Below are positions 53,715-61,781 of a DNA stretch of 64,000 nt, piece by piece (position 1 is the stretch's first letter; the number at the start of each line of letters is the position of its first letter). The notes under the pieces are model-generated. The model was not told the DNA's origin, made no database searches, and saw nothing but the letters and a program-made list of their open reading frames with translations. This DNA is from Burkholderia glumae LMG 2196 = ATCC 33617 (GTDB taxonomy: Bacteria > Pseudomonadota > Gammaproteobacteria > Burkholderiales > Burkholderiaceae): the NCBI RefSeq assembly GCF_000960995.1, contig NZ_CP009434.1:1302001-1366000 (forward strand). The letters are read 5' to 3'. Position numbers and translations under genes: made by a program.

Positions 53715-54326
53715 TCAGGCCGCTTCGGGTTGCGACGCGCAAAGCGCCGGGTCGAGGTCGAGCGCGGCCAGCGTCTGCGCGTCGATGTCGATCCAGCATG
53801 CCACCACCATGCGCCCGTCGATCGACACCGGTGCGCCGGCCCGGTGGGCATGCACGCCGATCCGGCGGAACAGCCGCTCGATGCTGCAGAACGTGACCCC
53901 GATCAACTGGCGCGCGCCGCGCCGTGCCGCGCACTCCACGGCGGCGGCGAGCATCGGCCGCACCGACCAGGCCAGGCTGCCGGCATCGGCCCCTTCCTCG
54001 GGGGTCGCCGCGAAGCGCGACAGCTCCCAGACGTGGGCGGAGCGCGGCGCCGGATGCTCGTCGGCCAGCAGGTGCGGGAACACTTCCTGCAACAGGTAGG
54101 GGCGGGTGGTCGGCAGCAGCCGCGCGCAACCGCATATCTCCCCATTCGCATCGCGTCCCAATACGTAGACGGTATCGTCGCGATCGTACTGATCGCGCTC
54201 GAATTTTTCGTCTTCGGACGGCAGCTGCCAGCCGAGCTGCTCGACGAACACGCGATAACGGTACGAACCCAGCTCGGCGGCGATATGGGCGGGAAGGCGG
54301 CCTGCCTCGTGAACGAAAGTTTGCAT
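53715..54326 (-). CDS. tofI: LuxI-family acyl-homoserine-lactone synthase
   Basis: A 203-residue AHL synthase of the CepI/TofI branch, most likely making C8-HSL (with some C6-HSL), as known for that group. Conserved residues line up: RVFVEQLGW (Arg25, Phe27, Trp33), Glu43-x-Asp45-x-x-Asp48 in FERDQYD, Arg69 in GCARLLPTTRPYLL, and WELSRFA. Complete and apparently functional. A lux-box-like site lies 63-82 nt upstream (54389-54408). It is transcribed towards argC; the RsaM-like gene and luxR lie on its other side. Confidence 0.94.
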   Translation of the reverse strand: MQTFVHEAGRLPAHIAAELGSYRYRVFVEQLGWQLPSEDEKFERDQYDRDDTVYVLGRDANGEICGCARLLPTTRPYLLQEVFPHLLADEHPAPRSAHVWELSRFAATPEEGADAGSLAWSVRPMLAAAVECAARRGARQLIGVTFCSIERLFRRIGVHAHRAGAPVSIDGRMVVACWIDIDAQTLAALDLDPALCASQPEAA

Positions 54327-54388
54327 GGTGTCCTCGTGGTAATTCCGTTTGGAATGGGCGCATTACAGCGTGCGCCCCGAGGACAGGT

Positions 54389-54408
54389 AACTGTTATTCC
54401 TGACAGGG
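54389..54408 (-). promoter_or_regulatory. lux/cep-box upstream of the AHL synthase gene
   Basis: Minus-strand 20-mer CCCTGTCAGGAATAACAGTT; it agrees with the known CepR/TofR-box (CCCTGTAAGAGTTACCAGTT) at 15 of 20 positions, including both outer CTGT and CAGTT parts. It lies 63 nt before the luxI-type start codon. Confidence 0.7.
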
Positions 54409-54597
54409 ATTCGGTGCCGATTCCTGGCATCCTTGACAGGGAAAAAATGGCACGCGAGGGTCGGCGCGATATCTCGGATTTAATTACGAGATTGCAATTT
54501 CATGCCAGTTGAACCGACAATGCCGAAGTCATGGGCTGCTTAAACGCAGAAGCTATTTAATGAATAGGGGTCGGATTAAAGTCGAGGCGTCGCGAAG

Positions 54598-55050
54598 TCA
54601 GTGCGACCAGCGTTTGTCGGCCACGATCGGCTGCGACGGTAGGCCGCCGGCCAGCGCCCGGCTTACGGCGATCGCCCAGTCGAGCGTGGCGAGCCGGCAG
54701 GCGAGCGCGCTGGCCGTGGCATGCATGCCGATGTCGGTGCCGAAGCGGTCGACGCCCATCAGATTGCTGCGCACGTCGTCCCAGGCGATCCGTAGGCGGC
54801 CGGAGTCGGGTTCGAGGTACCAGTCCCAGCCGACCGTCAGGTGTGCATAGCCGGGCGAGGCGGGGCGCTGCCATTCGGTGAAACCGGCGAGGTCGGGGAC
54901 GAGGCCTTCGTCGCGCAGTTCGTGGGCAAGTCCGGGGTCGAGCCCCGAGGCGATATGCACGAGTTCGAGCCCTGCGAACGCGTGCAGCGGCAGGCGCACG
55001 TAACCGTCCGCGGACGGCGAGCAGTAGGGATGAAGCAGGGGCGGAGTCAT
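54598..55050 (-). CDS. tofM: RsaM/TofM family quorum-sensing modulator
   Basis: A 150-residue cytosolic protein (DUF4902/RsaM family) starting MTPPLLHPYCSPSADGYVRLP. Family sense: GLELVHIASGLDPGLAHEL, TEWQRPASPGYAHLTVGWDWYLE, and the C-terminal DNLMGVD-like VRSNLMGVDRFGTDIGM. It lies between the AHL synthase and the divergent luxR, exactly where TofM/BcRsaM homologues sit in B. glumae and B. cenocepacia. These modulate AHL output without binding DNA in any obvious way. Complete. Confidence 0.93.
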   Translation of the reverse strand: MTPPLLHPYCSPSADGYVRLPLHAFAGLELVHIASGLDPGLAHELRDEGLVPDLAGFTEWQRPASPGYAHLTVGWDWYLEPDSGRLRIAWDDVRSNLMGVDRFGTDIGMHATASALACRLATLDWAIAVSRALAGGLPSQPIVADKRWSH

Positions 55051-55061
55051 GCGCGGGAATG

Positions 55062-55083
55062 TATCAAGCCCGTGTGCTTGATG
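55062..55083. promoter_or_regulatory. Inverted repeat in the rsaM-luxR divergent promoter
   Basis: ATCAAGC (55063-55069) and GCTTGAT (55076-55082), 6-bp spacer, halfway between the two start codons; a possible binding site for a regulator of one or both genes. Confidence 0.5.
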
Positions 55084-55125
55084 TAACCTAGCAAGAATGA
55101 CAGCGTGGAAGCTGTTGGAGAGATG

Positions 55126-55849
55126 ATGGAACTACGCTGGCAGGATGCCTACCACCAGTTCAATACGGCGGAAAACGAGCAGCAGCTCTTTCACCAGGTT
55201 TCCGCATACTCGAAGCGTCTCGGCTTCGAGTACTGCTGCTATGGAATCCGCGTGCCGCAGCCGGGATCGCAGCCCTTGGTCGAGATCTTCGACACCTATC
55301 CGCCGGGCTGGATGGCGCACTATCAGGCGCGCAACTACATCGAGATCGATCCGACCGTGCGCGACGGGGCGGCGAGCCCGAACATGATCATCTGGCCCGA
55401 CGCCGATGCGGCGGAGCAACCGTCGCTCTGGCGCGACGCGCGCGACTTCGGCATGTCGGTCGGCGTCGCGCAGTCGAGCTGGGCCGCGCGCGGCGTGTTC
55501 GGACTGTTGACCATCGCGCGGCGCTCGGACCGCCTCACGCCGGCCGAGATCAACAGCCTGACGCTGCAGGCCAACTGGCTCGCCAATCTCTCGCATTCGC
55601 TGATGGGCCGGTTCCTCGTGCCGAAGCTGTCGCCGGCCGCGAGCATCTCGCTCACCAAGCGCGAACGCGAGGTGCTGAGCTGGACCAGCGAAGGCCGCAC
55701 CGCCAGCGAGATCGGCGAACAGCTCAACATCTCCGAGCGCACCGTCACGTTCCACATCAACAACATCCTCGCCAAGCTCGGCGCGGCCAACAAGGTGCAG
55801 GCGGTCGGTCGTCAAGGCGATCGGCATGGGGCTGATCCAGGCGCCGTAG
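55126..55849 (+). CDS. tofR: LuxR-type AHL receptor (TofR/CepR-like), C-terminal 4-bp frameshift
   Basis: The quorum-sensing receptor paired with the AHL synthase. The start MELRWQDAYHQF (55126, GGAG at 55117-55120) matches TofR/CepR. The autoinducer domain (GWMAHYQARNYIEIDPTVRDG) and most of the HTH (LTKREREVLSWTSEGRTASEIGEQL, ISERTVTFHINNILAKLGAANKV) are intact. At 55802-55811 the sequence GCGGTCGGTCGTC holds a 4-bp duplication. Without it the reading is NKVQAVVKAIGMGLIQAP and stop at 55849, giving the normal 239 residues. With it the last 14 residues are lost and the frame runs on to 56175 (349 residues), antisense into mgtC. DNA binding or dimer contacts are probably impaired. Confidence 0.9.
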
Positions 55850-55886
55850 GCGGCCCGGTACGGTCGGGTTCGACCAAGCGGCGGCG

Positions 55887-55926
55887 ACGCGCCGGCGCGG
55901 GCTTCACGGCCCGGCCGGCGCGTTTC
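55887..55926 (+). terminator. Probable terminator after luxR
   Basis: ACGCGCCGGC (55887-55896) pairs with GCCGGCGCGT (55914-55923); the following TTC is a short T-run. Given the frameshift, ribosomes now read through this hairpin. Confidence 0.6.
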
Positions 55927-55937
55927 TCATGGGCGCG

Positions 55938-56651
55938 TCATTCCATCAGCGGTTCTGCTTCCCTGGCGGTCCAACTGACGCTGGAAATGCTCTTTTCCAT
56001 GCTCATGCGGCTCGCGATCTGCTCGAGCTTTTGCTGGTCCTTCGGATGCAGCTTCAGCGTGGCCGTCACCTTGATGCGCTCGGGCGGCGCGTCGCTCTCG
56101 ACGTCCTCGCTCGTCAGGCTCTGGAACGACAGTGGTTTCGCATACATCGAATTCGACAGCAGCGTGCGCACGTGAACTTCCTCCGAGGCCAGGCAGATCA
56201 CGGTGATCTGGTATTCGCGCACCAGGTCCGCGTTCGACACCGGCGTGGCGTTGATCGCGTGGCTCAGCGAGCGCAGCAGCGTGTTGACGAGCAGCACGAC
56301 CACGGTGCCGGCCAGCGCCGGCAAGTAGTGGCCGCTGCCCGACAGGACGCCCACGGCGGCCGAGCACCAGAGCGTGGCCGCCGTGTTGATGCCCTGGATC
56401 GCGCCTTTCTCGCGCATGATCACGCCGCCGCCGAGGAAGCCCACGCCCGACACCACGTAGGCGGCGATCTGCGTGACGCCGGTCACGCCGTTGCCGGTCA
56501 GCACGCCGAGCGTGACGAACAGGCACGCGCCGCAGGTGACGAGCGTGATGGTGCGCAGGCCGGCGGTGCGCTGGCGCATCTGGCGCTCGATGCCGATCGC
56601 GACGCCGCAGCAGAGCGCGGCCAGGAGGCGGAGGAGGAATTCGACGGTCAT
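55938..56651 (-). CDS. MgtC/SapB family membrane protein
   Basis: A 237-residue protein; the start MTVEFLLRLLAALCCGVAIG (56649-56651) is preferred. The N-terminal MgtC domain of four to five helices has IGIERQMRQRTAGLRTITLV, GVGFLGGGVIMREKGAIQGINTAATLWCSAAVG. A cytosolic C-terminal ACT-like domain follows (QITVICLASEEVHVRTLL, SFQSLTSEDV). MgtC proteins help survival in low Mg2+ and inside macrophages by acting on F-ATPase or sensors. Its 3' part is overlapped antisense by the extended luxR frame. Confidence 0.93.
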   Translation of the reverse strand: MTVEFLLRLLAALCCGVAIGIERQMRQRTAGLRTITLVTCGACLFVTLGVLTGNGVTGVTQIAAYVVSGVGFLGGGVIMREKGAIQGINTAATLWCSAAVGVLSGSGHYLPALAGTVVVLLVNTLLRSLSHAINATPVSNADLVREYQITVICLASEEVHVRTLLSNSMYAKPLSFQSLTSEDVESDAPPERIKVTATLKLHPKDQQKLEQIASRMSMEKSISSVSWTAREAEPLME

Positions 56652-57188
56652 GGATGGCGTGCTGGCAAGGGGGCGCCGCGTGGCGCGCGATCGAGGCCGC
56701 ATAGCCGGTGCGCGTGCGGCGCGCGATCCGCTACGATAGCGCGTGCCCGGCGACCGGAAGATGAAAACCGGGACGGCGCACGTCGCCTGAACGAGCGCGG
56801 CGGCGGGCGTGGCGCGCGCACGGCGCGGACCGGCCTCGGCAGGCTGCGAACGTTCAGGCGCTGCGGTATGCGAGCCTGTCGCGACAAGGTCCCGCGGAGC
56901 AGCCTTGCGGGAAATGGGTCGCCGCGATTCTAGCAGGCCAGGCGGCGTTGCGGCACGCGCGGGCGGGCCACCGCCGCCGCGCGGGCCGCCCTGGGGTGCG
57001 GCGTTGCCCGATGGCGAACCGCGGGGCCGTACCGCGCGGGCGCGCGGCGGTTACGGCGGTTAACGCCGCAAGTCCCTGTCGCGCATCGCCGACGAAGGCC
57101 CCGCATGGCTTGCGCGGGGCGGCTGCTTCGCCCGGCGCACCACGCTGCGTGTGGAGCGTTCGCCCGTCGCGCCGGGCCGAGCCGCTCG
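56652..57188. other. Intergenic region, no gene recognised
   Basis: Very GC-rich gap of about 540 bp. Open frames on both strands lack motifs. A GC hairpin (57098-57105 with 57114-57120) near the right end could be a terminator of the phosphoesterase gene on the minus strand, but a T-run is missing. Confidence 0.45.
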
Positions 57189-58355
57189 TCAGGCGCCGGG
57201 CAGTCCCGCCACGAGCCGCACGCGGGTGATTTCCGACGGCGCGCCGAAGCGCTTCGGCGGCCCCCAGTAGCCGGTGCCGCGGCTCGTGTAGATCCACAGC
57301 CCGCGCAGGCGCGCGAGCCCGGCCACGAACGGCTGCTGCAGCGGCACGAAGAAATTCCACGGGAAGAACTGGCCGCCGTGCGTATGGCCCGACAACTGCA
57401 GCGTGAAGCCGGCCTCCGCGGCGGCGTTCGCGCTGCGCGGCTGGTGGGCCAGCAGCAGGCGCAGCGGCACGTCGGCCGGCGCGCCGGCCAGCGCCGCGTG
57501 CGGGTCGCTGCGGTGGGCGGGATCGAAGCCGCCGGCCGAGTAGTCGGTCACGCCGGCCAGCACCAGGCGGGCACCGTCATGCACGAGCGTGCGGTGCTCG
57601 TTCATCAGCACGGTCAGGCCGAGGCGGCGGAATTCGGCGACCCAGGCGTCGGCGCCCGAGTAGTACTCGTGGTTGCCGGTCACCATGAACGCGCCGTGCC
57701 GCGCGCGCAGGCGGCCCAGCGGCGCGGCGTGGCCCGCGAGCCGCGCCACGCTGCCGTCCACCACGTCGCCCGTCACGGCGACCAGGTCCGCATCGAGCCG
57801 GTTCACCGCGTCGACGATCGCCGCCACATAGTCGCGCTTGATGGTCGGGCCGACATGCACGTCGCTGATCTGCACGATCGTGAAGCCCTCGAGCGCGGCG
57901 GGCAGCCCGTCGATCGGCACGCTCACGTCCACCACGCGCGCGAGCCGCCGCGCGTTGACGAAGCCGATCGCGCTGGCCGCGAACGCGAGCAGCGGCACCG
58001 CCACGGCGCTGGCCGTGCGCCAGCCGGCGATCGGCACGGCGTGCGGCGCGAGCGCGTCGAGGATCAGCAGCGCCACCAGCAGTACGTCGCGGGCGAGCGT
58101 GAGCACCAGCAGCGACGAGAAGAAGCCCATTTCCAGCAGGCCGATCCAGGCCAGGCGGTCGCCGAGCGGCTGCCGCTCGATGCTGCGCGAGAGCATGCCG
58201 AGCGGAATCACGAGGCACGACGCGACGAGCCACAGCACGGCGGCGGCGCGCACGGCGGGCGAGGTGAATTCGGGAATCAGGCGCAGGCCGACGTAGACAT
58301 GGAACAGCACGCCGAACGTGATCAGCCGCAGCAGGAAGGCGGAAATGCGTCGCAT
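57189..58355 (-). CDS. Membrane-bound metallophosphoesterase
   Basis: A 388-residue protein. The N-terminal 140 residues carry about four membrane helices (AAAVLWLVASCLVIPLGML, LLVLTLARDVLLVALLIL). The C-terminal calcineurin-like domain has the metal-site order IVQISDVHVG (D-x-H), DLVAVTGDVVDG (GD), MVTGNHEYYSG (GNHE) and QLSGHTHGGQFFP (GHTH). The shape resembles YkuE/YkuE-like UDP-2,3-diacylglucosamine or phospholipid phosphoesterases anchored to the membrane; substrate not determinable. Starts MRRISAFLLRLITFG. Single gene. Confidence 0.92.
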   Translation of the reverse strand: MRRISAFLLRLITFGVLFHVYVGLRLIPEFTSPAVRAAAVLWLVASCLVIPLGMLSRSIERQPLGDRLAWIGLLEMGFFSSLLVLTLARDVLLVALLILDALAPHAVPIAGWRTASAVAVPLLAFAASAIGFVNARRLARVVDVSVPIDGLPAALEGFTIVQISDVHVGPTIKRDYVAAIVDAVNRLDADLVAVTGDVVDGSVARLAGHAAPLGRLRARHGAFMVTGNHEYYSGADAWVAEFRRLGLTVLMNEHRTLVHDGARLVLAGVTDYSAGGFDPAHRSDPHAALAGAPADVPLRLLLAHQPRSANAAAEAGFTLQLSGHTHGGQFFPWNFFVPLQQPFVAGLARLRGLWIYTSRGTGYWGPPKRFGAPSEITRVRLVAGLPGA

Positions 58356-58625
58356 GGTTGGGGCAGCGAAAGCGAAAGCAAAACGGGGAAGGGCGCGGCG
58401 CCGGCGCGCCAGACATGGCGGCGCCGCGAGGACGGCGGCGGCATGGAGCGGGCACCGCGCCTTTGAGCCGGAGCCCGGGCGCCGCCAGCACGGCGTGGCG
58501 CGGGCCGTGCCCGGTGCGCGTCGGCAGCCGGGACGGCCAGCCTGGCCGGCGGCGCTTGCCTGGCCGGTGCCATCCGGCCGCGCTTCGCGCGCCTTCGCAC
58601 CGTGCCGCGCACGCCTTCGCGCCGC

Positions 58626-59216
58626 TTACTCGATGCGCGCGGCTTCGTCGAACGCAAAACGCGGGCTGCGCGGGAACAGGCCGGACTCGTCGCCGTAGCC
58701 GAGGTTGACGAGGAAGTTCGCCTTGATCCGCGTCCCGGCGAAGAACTCGGCCTCCACCTTGGCCTCGTCGAAGCCCGACATCGGGCCCGCGTCGAGGCCG
58801 AGCGCGCGCGCGGCAAGGATCAGATAGGCGCCCTGCAGCGAGCTGTTGCGGAACGCCGTCGCCTCGATCAGCGCGTCGTTGCCGGCGAACCAGCTGCGCG
58901 CGTCGGCATGCGGGAACAGCTTCGGCAGGTGGTCGTGGAACGCCAGGTCCATGCCGATGATCACGGTCACGGGCGCGCTCATGGTCTTTTCGAGATTACC
59001 TTCGGGGAGTGCCGGCTTGAGCCGCGCCTTCGCCTCCGGCGATTTGACGAACACGAAGCGCGCGGGGCTCGCGTTCGCCGAGGTCGGCCCCCAGAGGGTC
59101 AGCTCGACGAGCTGGCGCAGCAGCGCGTCGTCCACCGGCTTGGGCTGCCAGGCGTTGTGCGTGCGTGCGGTGCGGAACAGTTGGTCGAGGGCGGAATCGG
59201 AAAGCGTCATTGGCAT
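58626..59216 (-). CDS. RutE-like malonic semialdehyde reductase/nitroreductase family protein
   Basis: A 196-residue FMN-dependent nitroreductase-fold enzyme; the length equals that of RutE (196). Motifs: [70 protein letters not shown]. In RutE the reaction is reduction of 3-oxopropionate in uracil breakdown, but no rut genes are nearby, so a general quinone or nitro reductase is also possible. The start is at MPM (59216) or the next ATG (59210). Confidence 0.92.
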   Translation of the reverse strand: MPMTLSDSALDQLFRTARTHNAWQPKPVDDALLRQLVELTLWGPTSANASPARFVFVKSPEAKARLKPALPEGNLEKTMSAPVTVIIGMDLAFHDHLPKLFPHADARSWFAGNDALIEATAFRNSSLQGAYLILAARALGLDAGPMSGFDEAKVEAEFFAGTRIKANFLVNLGYGDESGLFPRSPRFAFDEAARIE

Positions 59217-59360
59217 ATCGGGTCTCGGATGTCGCGGGGCGCGCGGGCTGGCGCCCCGGGTTGCGGGAAAACAGGATCGGGTGCGCTGCGCCGGCGCGGC
59301 GGCCTTGCGGCTAGGGCACCATCCCGCGATGATAGCCGGATGTGACGATTTCTTCCGATC

Positions 59361-59957
59361 ATGGACGATTTGTTCGATTCCCGGCCCGAGCCCGATCTCG
59401 ACTGGTATCCCGACTGGCTGCCGCCCGCCGACGCCGATGCGCTGCTCGCGCGCCTGATCGCGGAAGTCGCCTGGCGGCAGGACGCGATCCGCACGCCGCG
59501 CGGCATGATCCCGCTGCCGCGCCTGACGGCCTGGCAGGGCGAGCCCGATGCCGTCTACGTCTATTCGGGCATCCGCAACGAACCGGCGCCGTGGTCCCCC
59601 GCCGTGGCCGAGTTGCGCGCGCGCGCCCAGGCCGCCTGCCGCGCGCGCTTCAACAGCGTGCTGCTGAACCGCTATCGCACGGGCACCGACGGCATGGGCT
59701 GGCACGCCGACGACGAGCCCGAACTCGGCGCGGCGCCCGTGATCGCCTCGGTCAGCCTCGGCGCGACGCGCGTGTTCCATCTGCGGCACGAGGCAACGCG
59801 CGTCGTGCGGGCCTACCGGCTCACGCACGGCAGCCTGCTCGTGATGCGCGGCGCGACGCAGCGCGACTGGGTCCACCGCCTGGCCAAGGCGCCGGCCGTG
59901 CAGGGCGAGCGCGTCAACCTGACGTTCCGCCTCGTGATGCCGCGCCGCAAGCCATGA
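59361..59957 (+). CDS. AlkB-like 2-oxoglutarate/Fe(II) dioxygenase
   Basis: A 198-residue DNA/RNA-repair-type dioxygenase starting [20 protein letters not shown]. Iron ligands: His115 and Asp117 in [11 protein letters not shown], and His172 in WVHRLAK. 2-oxoglutarate Arg: RVNLTFR (184-190). The [17 protein letters not shown] motif is that of ALKBH2/3-like and 'alpha-ketoglutarate-dependent dioxygenase AlkB' proteins. Probable role: direct removal of methyl groups from alkylated bases. Divergent from the nitroreductase gene. Confidence 0.93.
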   Translation: MDDLFDSRPEPDLDWYPDWLPPADADALLARLIAEVAWRQDAIRTPRGMIPLPRLTAWQGEPDAVYVYSGIRNEPAPWSPAVAELRARAQAACRARFNSVLLNRYRTGTDGMGWHADDEPELGAAPVIASVSLGATRVFHLRHEATRVVRAYRLTHGSLLVMRGATQRDWVHRLAKAPAVQGERVNLTFRLVMPRRKP

Positions 59958-60219
59958 CCGGCCCCCGCACCGTCGCCGCGCGCCGCGGCGCCGCCCGCCT
60001 GCCCGGGCCGGGCCATCTGACAGTTTCGACGAATCTGGCGCCGCCGTCGCCGAATCGTCAGCCGGCCGATCCGTGCGGGCCGGTATCGTCGCCCGAACGG
60101 GCCGGGCCGCCGCCCCGCGCGCGCCGGCTCCGCCCGCATGCGCGAGAATGCACCCGCGCCGCCGCGCGCGGCCCATGTCGGACCTGCGCGGCTTTCCATT
60201 GCACCACGACGAGGATTTC

Positions 60220-60831
60220 ATGAAGACACGGATCCGCATCGCCCTGGCCGCCGCGGCCTTGACGGTCGGACTGACGAGCCGGGCGGCCGAGCCGCCGCCC
60301 GCCCTGACCGACGCGCAAATGCTGCGCGTGCAGGCGGCGCCGGCCATCGTCGAAGGCGCGAGCGGGGCACGGGTCAAGTCCACGCTCTACGTGTTCATGG
60401 ACCCGAACTGCATCTACTGCCACCTGATGTGGAAGGCGCTGCGGCCCTACGAGGCGGCCGGCCTGCAGGTCCACTGGATTCCGCTCGCGTTCCTCAAGCC
60501 CGATTCGGCCGGCAAGGCTGCCGCGCTGCTGAAGGCGCCCGACGGCGGTGCGGCGCTGCTCGACACGCTCGAGACGAAGTATTCGGAGAAGGACGAGTCG
60601 GGCGGCATTGCGCCGTTGACGGTGGTGCCGGCCGACGCGAAGGCGAAGCTCGACGCGAACGCGGCGATGTTCAAGGCGCTCGGCTTCGACGGCACGCCCA
60701 CCGTGCTGTTCCGCAGCCACGACGGCAAATGGCTCGGGCTCGACGGCCTGCCGCGCCTGAGCATGCTGCCCGGCATGCTGAACATGGTCGAGCAGCCCAT
60801 CACCGACCCGGAGCTGCAGCGCTACCGTTGA
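60220..60831 (+). CDS. DsbC/DsbG-like periplasmic thiol protein
   Basis: A 203-residue exported thioredoxin-fold protein. Signal peptide [18 protein letters not shown] (start at 60220). Active site Cys64-x-x-Cys67 in [12 protein letters not shown], then a helical insert, and the cis-Pro loop [12 protein letters not shown]. It lacks the N-terminal dimerisation domain of true DsbC/DsbG, so it may be a monomeric reductase or isomerase partner. It ends [10 protein letters not shown]. No operon partner; convergent with UspA. Confidence 0.9.
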   Translation: MKTRIRIALAAAALTVGLTSRAAEPPPALTDAQMLRVQAAPAIVEGASGARVKSTLYVFMDPNCIYCHLMWKALRPYEAAGLQVHWIPLAFLKPDSAGKAAALLKAPDGGAALLDTLETKYSEKDESGGIAPLTVVPADAKAKLDANAAMFKALGFDGTPTVLFRSHDGKWLGLDGLPRLSMLPGMLNMVEQPITDPELQRYR

Positions 60832-60966
60832 GCGCGGCGAACGCCGGCGCGTGAGTCGCGACATCGTTTCCAGCGCGCCGCGATCGGTATCGATCCCGCG
60901 CGCGGCTTCACGCGCCGCGCCGCGCGTTCGCGCGGCCTGTCGGCGCGGTGTGCGGCCCGGCCGCGC

Positions 60967-61401
60967 TTAGCGAACCATCGTCACCGGCAGCCTGGTCAGG
61001 CGCATCAGCCGGTCGTTCAGCCCGAGGCCGAGCAGGCGTGCGAGCCCGTGCAGCGGATCGCGGCGCGGCGCCGTGACGACGATCTCGTCGCAGCCGTGTT
61101 CGAGCGCGCAGGCTGCGATCACGTCGGCGGTCGCGCCGAACTTCATCGTGATCGAATGCGTCACGCCCGCGTCGCGCAGAATCCTGATCGCCGCCGCGAG
61201 ATCGTGCTCGGCGGCGGCATGGCCGATCTCGTCGAGTTCGCCGTGGGTATGGAACGCATCGACGCGCGAGCCGCCAAGCGGCGGCTGCACGTTGACCAGC
61301 ACGACTTCGGAGGCGCAGCGCTCGCGATAGAGGAAGGCGGCGTGGCGCACGGCTTCCAGCGCGCGAGGTGAATGGCCGACGGGGACGAGCAGTTTCAGCA
61401 T
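60967..61401 (-). CDS. Universal stress protein UspA family
   Basis: A 144-residue cytosolic protein starting MLKLLVPVGHSPRALEAVRH. The C-terminal nucleotide-binding pattern, usually G-x2-G-x9-G-S, is here GCDEIVVTAPRRDPLHGLARLLG with Pro-Arg in place of the Gly-rich loop. ATP binding is therefore uncertain, although VAPRR-type USPs are known. Starts at the ATG (61399-61401); the open frame upstream is non-coding. Single gene. Confidence 0.9.
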   Translation of the reverse strand: MLKLLVPVGHSPRALEAVRHAAFLYRERCASEVVLVNVQPPLGGSRVDAFHTHGELDEIGHAAAEHDLAAAIRILRDAGVTHSITMKFGATADVIAACALEHGCDEIVVTAPRRDPLHGLARLLGLGLNDRLMRLTRLPVTMVR

Positions 61402-61781
61402 GGCGGCTTGGACTGAGGACGCGATGCCCGTAGCGTAGGCGGAGCGCGATCTCGGCCCCGTAAAGACTGCGGCACCCGGCATCAAAATCGCGTCAAAATC
61501 GACGGTGGCTCGTCTTGCATAACGCGTAAAAGAAATTAAAAAAATATACGTTTATGCGCATAAACGGTGCAATCCCGGAGCGCGAGGCCGCTGCAGCGCC
61601 CGGCAGGCGCGGCGAGGGGGTGATTCAGCGAGAATCGCAATGAATCACGCGAAATTACTGATGAAATGGCGGCGATTCAACGCATTTTTGCAGGAAACCC
61701 GTTTCTATAATCGCCCATGCGACGTCGGGGATGGCCTTGGCCCGACGCCCGTCTCCTCTCTATCCATTTCCGGAATTTCGC
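61402..61781. other. Intergenic region with 18-bp palindrome
   Basis: AT-rich in the middle (61527-61548), with the perfect palindrome at 61549-61566; this is probably the amidase promoter region. No gene seen. Confidence 0.5.
61549..61566. promoter_or_regulatory. Perfect 18-bp palindrome upstream of the amidase
   Basis: CGTTTATGC followed directly by its complement GCATAAACG, preceded by an A-run. It is about 215 nt before the amidase start and next to a probable promoter; repressor site proposed. Confidence 0.6.

Noticed and set aside
54427..54441. TTGACAGGG as a plus-strand -35 promoter
   Set aside because: No -10 at proper spacing and no plus-strand gene follows.
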